A stretch of DNA of 35,985 nucleotides from UMGS1502 sp045545435 (lineage in GTDB: Bacteria > Actinomycetota > Coriobacteriia > Coriobacteriales > Eggerthellaceae): positions 1 through 35,985 of the forward strand of contig JAZQAV010000168.1 in assembly GCA_045545435.1 (NCBI GenBank), written 5' to 3'. This document shows positions 7,871-15,320 of the stretch, one piece after another. How positions within the stretch are numbered: the first letter of the stretch is position 1; every line of letters begins with the position of its first letter. The position numbers and the translations under genes are program-made. The notes below the pieces were generated by a model. That model was not told where the DNA came from and made no database searches. It saw only the letters and a program-made list of their open reading frames with translations.

Positions 7871-8824
7871 TTAGGCAGCGGCTCCATCGGCAACTTTATT
7901 GCGTGCAAACAACTCTTTCACATCAGTGGCCGCAACAATGGCCCCGACGATAATAGCAAGAGCGCACACAATTCCAAACGGCGTGGGCATTGAACCCAGC
8001 AAAATAAACGAAATAGGAATAGCCCAGCCCGAATACGAGATGTTCAGGGCCATCGATTTTGCAGCGCCAATGCGATCGATTGCCTTGTAATAGCACAAGT
8101 AAGAAGTGGTACCAATCACCGAAGCCAAAACAATGATGGGCATCGCATCGCTCACCAGCGCGTCAATGGTGCATCCCCAACCGCCAAGCAACGGAAGAAT
8201 GATGATCATGTACACCACTGCCGACGTGCTTTGGCGAATTTGCAGGCAGCATTCATCATCTGCCTCGCCGAAACGCAGCGCGTACGAAATGATAACCGCC
8301 TCGGTGCCCCATCCAAACACGCACACCAAAGCGCCCAATACACCCAGGAACCAATTGCCCGAGACGGTTTCGTCGGGCGTAAAGGAAAGCGCGGCCACCG
8401 CAATAAGGCACACGGCCAAGCCAGCCCACTGATAGGGACGCATGCGCTCCTTCAGGAATATATGCGCGATGAGCGCGCCGTATGCGGGGAAGAAGGCGGT
8501 GATGGCCGTCGTATACGCGGCCCCTATTTGATTGATTGCATACACGTAACCCGACATACCAAGCGGGGCGCCTATAACGGCAGCAACCACAACCAACACA
8601 CCGGTCTTGCTCTTAAGCAGCCTCCAGGTTTGCTTGAGTTTCTTGCGAGCTCCGTTGTAGATGAACATGAGCACGGCCGACGTTCCGTCATGCAAGAACG
8701 TGCTTGTAAACGAAGCCAACGCGATGGCCTGTTCGGTTGTGAAGAAACACGTTGACATAAGGGCGATGCTCAAAATAACCGAATCAAAGGCCCATGTGAT
8801 AGCCGCACCTAATCCGTATCGCAT
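7871..8824 (-). CDS. licB: LicB-like choline permease (DMT/EamA superfamily)
   Basis: A 317-residue inner-membrane protein with about ten hydrophobic helices in two EamA-like halves. It starts MRYGLGAAITWAFDSVIL, has an unusual long first loop, and carries GAPLGMSGYVYAINQIGAAYTTAITAFFPAYGAL, the conserved segment of LicB-type carriers, followed by FLKERM and, in the second half, VIGTTSYLCYYKAIDRIG. LicB proteins import choline in LicA/LicB systems of Haemophilus and pneumococcus. The ATG at 8824 has a clear AGGAGACGGA site. It heads a two-gene unit with the kinase 40 nt downstream. Import of choline or a related amine is inferred. Confidence 0.8.
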   Translation of the reverse strand: MRYGLGAAITWAFDSVILSIALMSTCFFTTEQAIALASFTSTFLHDGTSAVLMFIYNGARKKLKQTWRLLKSKTGVLVVVAAVIGAPLGMSGYVYAINQIGAAYTTAITAFFPAYGALIAHIFLKERMRPYQWAGLAVCLIAVAALSFTPDETVSGNWFLGVLGALVCVFGWGTEAVIISYALRFGEADDECCLQIRQSTSAVVYMIIILPLLGGWGCTIDALVSDAMPIIVLASVIGTTSYLCYYKAIDRIGAAKSMALNISYSGWAIPISFILLGSMPTPFGIVCALAIIVGAIVAATDVKELFARNKVADGAAA

Positions 8825-9140
8825 TCCGTCTCCTATCGTATTGAATCATCTTGTTTTCTTTCGTTGTTCATTTTTATCTTAATCTTTATTTTTTTGAACA
8901 AGCATGAAAAACGAATCTTGGGCCCAATCCTCCACATGCATTACAAACGGAATTGCGAATCTGTGCTTCACCCGCTAGCTGTGAAGAAAGGCGTTTTTAG
9001 GGCTCTTGCGTTAATGCGATGCAACTTTGACCTCTTGCGGCGGCCCTTTAAGACAGCAGTTCTTTTTAGCCGTATACTACATAGTTGCAATTTAGCAAGC
9101 AGATGTATCGCCTTTAAGATGAGCCCCTAAAGGAACGTTG
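8825..9140. promoter_or_regulatory. Divergent promoter region between licB and the CmpB-type gene
   Basis: 316 nt without a gene. The left part (8840-8900) is AT-rich. On the minus strand it offers TTGTTC, 17 nt, GATAAA as a -35/-10 pair for licB. On the plus strand TATACT at 9074-9079 is a good -10 for the rightward gene, without a convincing -35. No RNA gene or other structure seen. Confidence 0.45.
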
Positions 9141-10361
9141 GTGGAGTCCGTTATCGCGCGAACAACCCTATTGGACGACAAGTCGGAGGAAACGAAAAAG
9201 TATCCTCTGATCATTCGCATGTACGGTCTTGCGAGTATCGTTGCAGGCGGCATGCAGGTTTCCGCTTTCATACTGGTTGTCCTCGCGTTGGTGCTGGGCC
9301 GCATTGACTATTCCCAACTGCCGGTAACCGGCTCGGCGTCAATCACGTCAATCGTTATTGCAGGCGTAGAGCTTTTTGCCTCCACTGCCCTTTCCGCCAT
9401 GTTCTTTGTTTTGGGCGTGCGCCTTGTTCGCGGGAAACGACATCGCGCCGCGCTGCTTGCCGCCATTATGATCGGCTTCGAAATTGCGGTTATCATTTGC
9501 CAGCTTATGCTTACGGGACTTGGCAACGAGTTGTTCCTGCCCGTTGTCAACCTGATTATCCTTATTGCCCTGCAATCGTATTCGGACCCCTCGTTGTTCG
9601 AAGAACGCAAGCTCAAACGCCGTCTTCTTTCCCTTGAGCGCAAGGCCGAAGCAGAAGACGGAACCTTGGGGTTGGACACATCGGGCAAAGGCTTCATCAC
9701 CCTAAATTTTTTCAATCTTTTTTGGGTGTTTGTAATCACGTGCGTTATTGGCCTGGTTATTGAGATTATCTACCATATGCTCGTGGTGGAACCCGGCGTC
9801 TACGAAGATCGCGCTGGATTTCTGTACGGGCCTTTCAGCCCCATCTACGGCGTTGGTGCCGTGCTTATGACCGTGGTTCTGAACCGATTCCACGATCGCA
9901 ATCCCCTTGTGATCTTTGCCATAAGCGCCCTCATAGGAGGGGCGTTTGAGTTCACTGCCAGCTGGTTTTTTGAAACGGCTTTCGGCCTTATCGCCTGGGA
10001 CTACACCGGCACGTTTCTCAACATTGGCGGGCGAACCAATTTCATGTTCATGTGCATGTGGGGCGTGCTCGGTCTTATGTGGATCAAATTCGCCCTGCCG
10101 GTTATGCTGAAATGGATTAACAAGATTCCTTGGAACTGGCGTTATGGTGTAACGCTGGTGTGCGCAACCGCCCTGTTCATCGATGCGTTTTTGACGCTCG
10201 CTTCTTTTGACTGCTGGTACCAGCGCCAAGCCAACACAATGGACTATGAAAACCCCACCGCAATCGTTGCGTTTTGCAACGAGCACTACGACGATGCGTT
10301 TATGGAAAACCGTTTCCAAACCATGTCCTTGCACCCCGAAACCGCTTCGCGCATTGTGTAG
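9141..10361 (+). CDS. Membrane protein with CmpB-type putative ABC permease domain
   Basis: A 406-residue protein with roughly ten transmembrane helices. The N-terminal half (about 25-145) holds four helices and ends in a charged cytoplasmic linker rich in Arg/Lys/Glu (RKLKRRLLSLERKAEAEDG). The C-terminal half matches the 'putative ABC transporter type IV' (CmpB) family: VYEDRAGFLYGPFSPIYGVGAVLM, then FEFTASWFFETAFGLIAWDYTG and NIGGRTNFMFMCMWGVLG, all characteristic. These proteins are annotated as permeases, but no ATPase gene is adjacent, so transport is unproven. The GTG at 9141 is preferred because AGGA lies 6 nt upstream; a TTG at 9138 is the alternative. It stands alone, converging on the hydrolase at 10398. 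Confidence 0.78.
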   Translation: MESVIARTTLLDDKSEETKKYPLIIRMYGLASIVAGGMQVSAFILVVLALVLGRIDYSQLPVTGSASITSIVIAGVELFASTALSAMFFVLGVRLVRGKRHRAALLAAIMIGFEIAVIICQLMLTGLGNELFLPVVNLIILIALQSYSDPSLFEERKLKRRLLSLERKAEAEDGTLGLDTSGKGFITLNFFNLFWVFVITCVIGLVIEIIYHMLVVEPGVYEDRAGFLYGPFSPIYGVGAVLMTVVLNRFHDRNPLVIFAISALIGGAFEFTASWFFETAFGLIAWDYTGTFLNIGGRTNFMFMCMWGVLGLMWIKFALPVMLKWINKIPWNWRYGVTLVCATALFIDAFLTLASFDCWYQRQANTMDYENPTAIVAFCNEHYDDAFMENRFQTMSLHPETASRIV

Positions 10362-10397
10362 TTCATTGCACGCGTTTTAGCGGCCGCGCACAAAACG

Positions 10398-11075
10398 TTA
10401 GCAGCCGCGTACGCCGTTATAAAAATCTTCCAGCGCTTGGTTGAAGACGGTTGGATTTTCGGCCGCAACAAAATGCGAGCCTTCCACAATGCGAAGCTGC
10501 GCCTGCGCAATGCTGCGCGCGATCAACCGCGTATGTTCCTCGGTAATCATGTCGTTGCTGCCAGCTATAACCAACGTTGGCACCGCTATCGCACTGAGCG
10601 CACCCGGCTCAATGTGCGGCTCGTCAATCATCAGACGCAGCAGTTCCTGCGCGCGCACATCGCCCGCTTCCTGGGCCTGCGCGAGTGCTTCGAGGTCTTC
10701 TTTGCGCACGTTGTCAGCGATGCCCTCAGGAAACAGGTTTGCCCCGTTCAGGACCAAACTTAACACGCGCTCTGGATACCGAAGCGCAAACAACAGCGCA
10801 ATGTTTCCCCCATCCGAAAAACCAAGCAGGTGAGCCGATGGAATATCATGCGCATCCATGAAGTCGCGAAGATCCTCGGCGAACTGATTGAGCGTGAAGG
10901 GCGCGCTCCCACGCAAAGAGGCACCGTGGCCGCGCGTATCGACGGCAATCACGCGGAAACGCGCAGATAAATACGGGATTTGGTGCTCAAAATACGTGCT
11001 GTCCTCCCCGTTTCCATGAAGGAGGATTAAAGGTGAGCCGCTCCCGCGTTCGGTGTAGTGAAGTGCGATGTCCAT
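10398..11075 (-). CDS. Alpha/beta hydrolase (serine hydrolase)
   Basis: A 225-residue soluble alpha/beta-hydrolase, slightly shorter than the usual 250-280. The oxyanion-hole segment is LLHGNGEDSTYFEHQ, and DTRGHGAS marks the strand after it. The nucleophile elbow is GFSDGG (Ser87), as in many C-C hydrolases and esterases. The acid is probably the Asp in AGSNDMI and the catalytic His lies in EGSHFVAAENP, so the triad is complete. The ATG at 11075 gives MDIALHYTERG; the RBS is poor. The gene is 36 nt from the convergent membrane protein and is separated from the gene upstream by a strong terminator, so it is probably transcribed alone. Substrate unknown. Confidence 0.88.
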   Translation of the reverse strand: MDIALHYTERGSGSPLILLHGNGEDSTYFEHQIPYLSARFRVIAVDTRGHGASLRGSAPFTLNQFAEDLRDFMDAHDIPSAHLLGFSDGGNIALLFALRYPERVLSLVLNGANLFPEGIADNVRKEDLEALAQAQEAGDVRAQELLRLMIDEPHIEPGALSAIAVPTLVIAGSNDMITEEHTRLIARSIAQAQLRIVEGSHFVAAENPTVFNQALEDFYNGVRGC

Positions 11076-11251
11076 GACGGCATCATACCACGCTACGTTT
11101 CGCCAGTTTAATGGGGATAGTTTGCAGCACTACGCTCCCGACATGGCATCATGCAGCTCACGCTCAAAATAGACAGTTTGCAGGGTTGCGCATTCAAAGA
11201 AAGCGCCTGAAAGGCTCTACCGCGGCAGGCGTGCAGACGCGCCGCACGCAC

Positions 11252-11281
11252 AAAAAGGCGCCCCGCGAACGGGGCGCCTTT
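11252..11281 (-). terminator. Strong bidirectional terminator after the AP-superfamily hydrolase
   Basis: Perfect 11-bp stem AAAGGCGCCCC / GGGGCGCCTTT with loop GCGAAC, followed on the minus strand by further T residues. It lies 45 nt past the stop of the gene at 11326. Confidence 0.9.
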
Positions 11282-11325
11282 CTCGCGTTATTGTGCGCTT
11301 CTAACCTTGAAGGCCGATCGGTCGA

Positions 11326-13335
11326 TTAGTCCTCGAAGATCTGGTAAACCGGAGCACCTTCGCACTGGGCCGGCATGCGGACGCCCAGGAGGGTTGCAGC
11401 GGTAGGCGTAACGTCCATGTGACGAACGATGCGCTCGGTGCGGTAGTTCTGCTTGATGCCAGGGCCTGCAGCCATGAACACCGAACGGACGGAGGTGTCG
11501 CATGCGCCATCGGTGGTCGAGAAGCTGTCGGCGTGGTCGGCCGTGTAGCCCTCAGCGATATAGAAGACGATGTCACCGCTGTCGGGACCACCGTCGCCCA
11601 TGAGCACGGCGTCTTTGTTGTGAAGAGCCATGGAAACAATGCGGCGGCCGGTCTCGGGGCTCTTGAGGCTGTAAAGATCGGTGATGATCTTCTCTTCCAG
11701 ATCCCACTTGTCAGCCGGGTCAACGATGCCCTCGGGATCGCGGCCCTTAACGTTCAGGAAGATGTGGCAGTAAGAAGCGGTGTGAGCCAGGGTCTTGGAC
11801 CAGTCGATCTCTTTCAGCTCGTTGCCGTTCTCGTCCTTCTTCAGGGCGGTGTAACCAAGTTGCTTCATAGCAACGGCAACTACGCCGCCGCCATCAAGCA
11901 GCCAGTACTGAGGATCGTACTCGGGCGTGGTCTGGCCGTGGTCGGAAACGATGATGATGTCCCAACCCTCGTCCAACAGCGGCAGGAACTCGCCGATGTA
12001 GTTGTCGGTTTGGACGTACACCTCAGCCCAGAGCTTCTGGCAAACCTCAGGTGAAAGAGCGCTGCCGGTTTTCAGGTAGGCAATGAGCATGTGGCCCTGA
12101 AGGTCAACGTTGTGGAAGTGCGAGAAGATTACGTCGAAGCCCTGCTCGCGAGCCATGTACTTGATGCCCTTGGCGTTCCACTCAGCAGCGCTGTCCCAGG
12201 TGGCACGCATGCACTTGGAGATGAGGATCTCGTCGGAGCCGCCGGCCAAGCATACGGGCTGCGGGAAGCCAACGTTGTCAACAACGAGCTGGCGCAGGCT
12301 CTTGGGCGACCAAACGGTGTCGTCGTTGAAGTCCATAGCGGCAGAGACCCACATACGGAAGCTGGAGCCGTCCTCGGCAATGTCGAGCAGGCGTGCGTTA
12401 CGGTTGCAAGGAATAGCTTCTTCCTTCTTCATGGCCTCGTCAACGATGTCCTTGGTGTAGACGTCCTTTTCAAGAACGACGATGGGCTCATCGGCCTTTT
12501 TGTTCTTATATACGGCGATACGATCGTAGATGCCCGCTTCGTTCTTCAGGATCAAAGCGGGACGACGGAGGAAGCCCTCGGAAAGAAGGATGGTGCACTC
12601 AAGCGCATCCTCGGGAGCGTTCGCCCAGCCAGAGGCGGGACGGATGGGCGTGGAAACCATATCCATAGGAGTTGCGGAAAGGTTCTGCACGATCTCGTCG
12701 CGCTCGGTGCACACGCGGCGCGTCTCCTTGGCGGTAAGGCGGTTGGACATGAGGCTCATGTCGTCGCCCTGCTCTTCTTCAACTTCCATGCCGGTGATGA
12801 AGCACGGAACGCTGGTGTCGGTCGCGGCCTTGGTACGGAAGGAAACCTGCTCGACCTTCACGTTGCCGGCAACCAGGAACTCGGAGTCAACCTGGCCGGT
12901 GCCAACGTTGATGCCGCCGGGCTGCGTACCGTCAATGACGTAGAGGTTCTCGGAGTCGCTCGAGGGAGGCCATGCGGAACCGGGCCAGTGCCAAACGAGG
13001 GTCTTCAGACCAGCTTCAGCGGTAACGTTCCACAGCTGCTCAGCGCGGCAGTTGGTGGACTCGAAGTTGTACTTCAGGATGTCGCGGTTGTACTCATCAT
13101 GACGATAGTAGCCGGTGATGCCGTGTACGTGAGCGGTTGCACCCGTGGCAAGCGTGGTCCACATGGGCGGGGTAACCGTGGGATGGCCACCGATCATCTC
13201 AAGGCCAACGTTGGCGGCGCCGCGCTCGAGGAATTTCACGGTGTTGGGCATAAGGCCCTCTTTGATGTACTTGTTGGTCAGATGCGGATCAAGACCGTCG
13301 ATGCCCAGGATAAGTACCTTTTTCTTCTCTGCCAT
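11326..13335 (-). CDS. Alkaline-phosphatase-superfamily hydrolase (type I phosphodiesterase/phosphonate hydrolase-like)
   Basis: A 669-residue protein without a signal peptide, hence cytoplasmic. It has the two-metal core of the alkaline phosphatase superfamily: first metal Asp in GIDGLD (Asp13), nucleophile Thr55 in TVTPPMW followed by TTLATG, then HNVDLQGH (Asp411, His415), and SDHGQ (Asp465, His466). His601 in DHADSF is the likely last ligand. The C-terminus FMAAGPGIK...VRHMDVTPTAATLLGV is typical of the nucleotide pyrophosphatase/phosphodiesterase branch. A large insert (about 120-330) makes it longer than phosphonoacetate hydrolase (~400). Family members cleave phosphate mono- or diesters, sulfates or phosphonates, so the substrate is open. 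The RBS AAAGGAGAG is excellent. It follows the DASS carrier by 172 nt on the same strand, suggesting it acts on the imported anion. Confidence 0.85.
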   Translation of the reverse strand: MAEKKKVLILGIDGLDPHLTNKYIKEGLMPNTVKFLERGAANVGLEMIGGHPTVTPPMWTTLATGATAHVHGITGYYRHDEYNRDILKYNFESTNCRAEQLWNVTAEAGLKTLVWHWPGSAWPPSSDSENLYVIDGTQPGGINVGTGQVDSEFLVAGNVKVEQVSFRTKAATDTSVPCFITGMEVEEEQGDDMSLMSNRLTAKETRRVCTERDEIVQNLSATPMDMVSTPIRPASGWANAPEDALECTILLSEGFLRRPALILKNEAGIYDRIAVYKNKKADEPIVVLEKDVYTKDIVDEAMKKEEAIPCNRNARLLDIAEDGSSFRMWVSAAMDFNDDTVWSPKSLRQLVVDNVGFPQPVCLAGGSDEILISKCMRATWDSAAEWNAKGIKYMAREQGFDVIFSHFHNVDLQGHMLIAYLKTGSALSPEVCQKLWAEVYVQTDNYIGEFLPLLDEGWDIIIVSDHGQTTPEYDPQYWLLDGGGVVAVAMKQLGYTALKKDENGNELKEIDWSKTLAHTASYCHIFLNVKGRDPEGIVDPADKWDLEEKIITDLYSLKSPETGRRIVSMALHNKDAVLMGDGGPDSGDIVFYIAEGYTADHADSFSTTDGACDTSVRSVFMAAGPGIKQNYRTERIVRHMDVTPTAATLLGVRMPAQCEGAPVYQIFED

Positions 13336-13436
13336 TTTTCTCTCCTTTTGCTAACTACTCTTACTTGCTTGCTTTTCTATTGCTTATACGTATTCAAAAT
13401 GATCTCGGTACGTACTTGCTAACTACTTTTGTTGGT

Positions 13437-13457
13437 GCGGGCGGGGTTGCCGCCCGC
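13437..13457 (-). repeat. Intercistronic GC hairpin between DASS carrier and hydrolase genes
   Basis: Perfect 8-bp stem GCGGGCGG / CCGCCCGC with a 5-nt loop, without a U-run on the minus strand. It more likely stabilises or processes the mRNA, or partially terminates, than ends transcription. Confidence 0.5.
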
Positions 13458-13507
13458 GGTGTTTACTAGTGGCATCCAGTTTCAGGCTGCCCATTTGTCC
13501 ATTGGCA

Positions 13508-14980
13508 CTAGCCGAAGACCAGCATTCCGATAGGCAGGCCAACTGCTACGGTGCCGATGATACTGATGATTGCCATCAACCAGCCGTACTTGTACGAGTT
13601 GCCGCGGCCAATCCAGTCGTTGGTAAACATGAGAGCTGCGGTAGCGGAACCACCAGGCGTTGCTACGGCGGTCGCGATGGCGAACGAGAACAGGGTGGCC
13701 ATCATCAACGGGTTAGCACCAAGCTGTACGCAGAACTGATACAGGATGGGGGTAAGGATGGCAGCCAGTACCAGGTTGTGGGCAACCTGGGTGAGCAAGC
13801 CGCAAACCACCAGGAACACGACGCAGAAGGCCAAACCGCCGAAGCCGCTGATGATGGGCTCGATAAGACCTACCAAGAAGGTCACAACGCCAACCTCAGA
13901 GTTGCTCATTGCGGCGGAAACCGGCATGGTTGCCACGAACATGATGATCATGTCCCAGTTGGTGCCAAGGGTTGCGCAGTCTTGGTAGTTGAACGAGCAC
14001 TCACCCTTAATCTTAAGCATAGCCATCAGGCAAAGAACCAAAGCCAAGGAGCCAGGGATGCTGAGGTTGCTGAATACCATGTACAGGAAGGTGCCCTTCG
14101 GGAACATGCTGGGAGCGAACATCTCGAACATGAAGAAAATCAGGAAGAATGCAGCGATCTTCTGCTCGCGGTTCATCTTGGTGTGGCGAAGATCCTCGAA
14201 CATGTCACCCACGCCTTCGAAGTTGGAAACATCGGGGCGAACAACGAACTTCATGATCACCATGTATGCTGCCAGGCAGAAGGCAGTAATGAAGAAGGTG
14301 GTAACGGTGAACTGACCGAAGTCGAACATCAATCCGCCGGAAGCTGCAGCAAGGGAGCTGTTGACCAGAATCTGCACAGCCTTGAAGGGGAACAGGGCGA
14401 AGCCGAGCATTGCAGCGTACACGATGCCGCACAAAACAGCGACCGGGTACTTTTCAAGCTTGCCGTAGCCCAACGTCTCGCACATGTTGTAGAAGATGCT
14501 GAACAGCAGCAGGATTGCGGTGAACAAGCTTACCGTTGCGCCCAGTACGTACGCGGCGATGAAGATCATAAGCGCCAAGACGTACGGACGACCGATAGCG
14601 ATCTTACGGCTGATGAACCAGTTAGCGATAATGTGGCTGAGGCCGATACGGTCCATGTACGCAGCAAAGGCGAACAGGAAGAAGCACACAACCGTGTTCT
14701 GTGCTGCGCCGAAGCCGGCGGAAAGAACTTGAGGCGTTGTCATGTAGCCAGAAAAACCCAACGCGATAACGCCCATAAGGCTCGGCCAAATAAAGCCGAT
14801 GGTGGTCCAGCCATACAGCAGACCCAAGAAGATGCCCAGCACCTTCATGCCCAAAACACTCAGGCTTCCCCACGGCTCAAGGAACCCGATACCCCACATT
14901 AGTGCGATTGTGATCGCCGTATTAATCCAATAGGGGATATCGGATTTCTTCTTCTCGATTGCTTTACCAGAAGCGCTCAT
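13508..14980 (-). CDS. DASS-family (SLC13-like) sodium/anion symporter
   Basis: A 490-residue inner-membrane carrier with about 11-12 helices. Features of the divalent anion:Na+ symporter (DASS/SLC13) family include paired re-entrant segments: TMPVSAAMSNSEVGVVTFL, then LTQVAHNLVLAAILTPILY in the second half, and TPGGSATAALMF near the C-terminus, where the family keeps its sodium- and carboxylate-binding SNT-like motifs. These carriers import di- and tricarboxylates, sulfate or sulfonates. The ATG at 14980 follows AGGAGCAAG. It precedes the AP-superfamily hydrolase by 172 nt and follows the DUF3237-Crp regulator, so the substrate is probably the organic anion that the hydrolase attacks. A 22-bp palindrome at 15257-15278 lies about 280 nt upstream. 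Confidence 0.88.
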   Translation of the reverse strand: MSASGKAIEKKKSDIPYWINTAITIALMWGIGFLEPWGSLSVLGMKVLGIFLGLLYGWTTIGFIWPSLMGVIALGFSGYMTTPQVLSAGFGAAQNTVVCFFLFAFAAYMDRIGLSHIIANWFISRKIAIGRPYVLALMIFIAAYVLGATVSLFTAILLLFSIFYNMCETLGYGKLEKYPVAVLCGIVYAAMLGFALFPFKAVQILVNSSLAAASGGLMFDFGQFTVTTFFITAFCLAAYMVIMKFVVRPDVSNFEGVGDMFEDLRHTKMNREQKIAAFFLIFFMFEMFAPSMFPKGTFLYMVFSNLSIPGSLALVLCLMAMLKIKGECSFNYQDCATLGTNWDMIIMFVATMPVSAAMSNSEVGVVTFLVGLIEPIISGFGGLAFCVVFLVVCGLLTQVAHNLVLAAILTPILYQFCVQLGANPLMMATLFSFAIATAVATPGGSATAALMFTNDWIGRGNSYKYGWLMAIISIIGTVAVGLPIGMLVFG

Positions 14981-15320
14981 CTTGCTCCTCTCTCTTTAAT
15001 GCAACTAGCGATGATTCCTGATAACTTGCTTTGTTTGCCCGTTTATCCGTTTTTGGGCGCACGTTTCTAAGCCATGGACCTCTGGCATCCCTTACCTTTG
15101 TAACTAGATTGCACGTCTCCCATACGAGCCAGTAAGCCCGCTACCTGGGATTTCCCTCATCTTTTCTGACGACCCGGAGTGTTTGTCGCCTTAATTTCTA
15201 GCTTTTGGTTAACTCCGTTCGTTATGCGTACATCTTACGGAGGAGCGCGGCAAACTAGCTGTAGTCCGGACTACAGCTTTTCTCTCTTTTTCTTGGTATT
15301 ACGTTTTGTTATGGCAGAAA
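14981..15320. promoter_or_regulatory. Leader/promoter region of the DASS-hydrolase unit
   Basis: 340 nt with no convincing ORF. It holds the 22-bp palindrome described separately, then on the minus strand TTGCCG as a weak -35 candidate (15253-15248), and a possible leader of over 200 nt. Short GC-rich inverted segments occur around 15120-15165, but I recognise no known riboswitch. Confidence 0.4.
15257..15278. promoter_or_regulatory. 22-bp perfect palindrome, likely Crp/Fnr-type operator
   Basis: The left arm AGCTGTAGTCC is followed at once by its exact reverse complement GGACTACAGCT. The core TGTAGTCC/GGACTACA has the size and TGT...ACA ends of Crp/Fnr-family sites (compare TGTGA-N6-TCACA). 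It lies between the Crp-type gene and the DASS gene. A plus-strand T-rich tail follows, but no plus-strand gene would use it as a terminator. Confidence 0.55.

Noticed and set aside
12091..13422. 443-codon plus-strand frame opposite the AP-superfamily hydrolase
   Set aside because: Antisense shadow; the minus-strand frame has an excellent RBS and all metal-binding motifs.
13469..14902. 477-codon open frame on the plus strand opposite the DASS gene
   Set aside because: Composition is rich in His/Gln/Glu with no recognisable domain, and no RBS. It is the antisense shadow of a clear membrane transporter gene.
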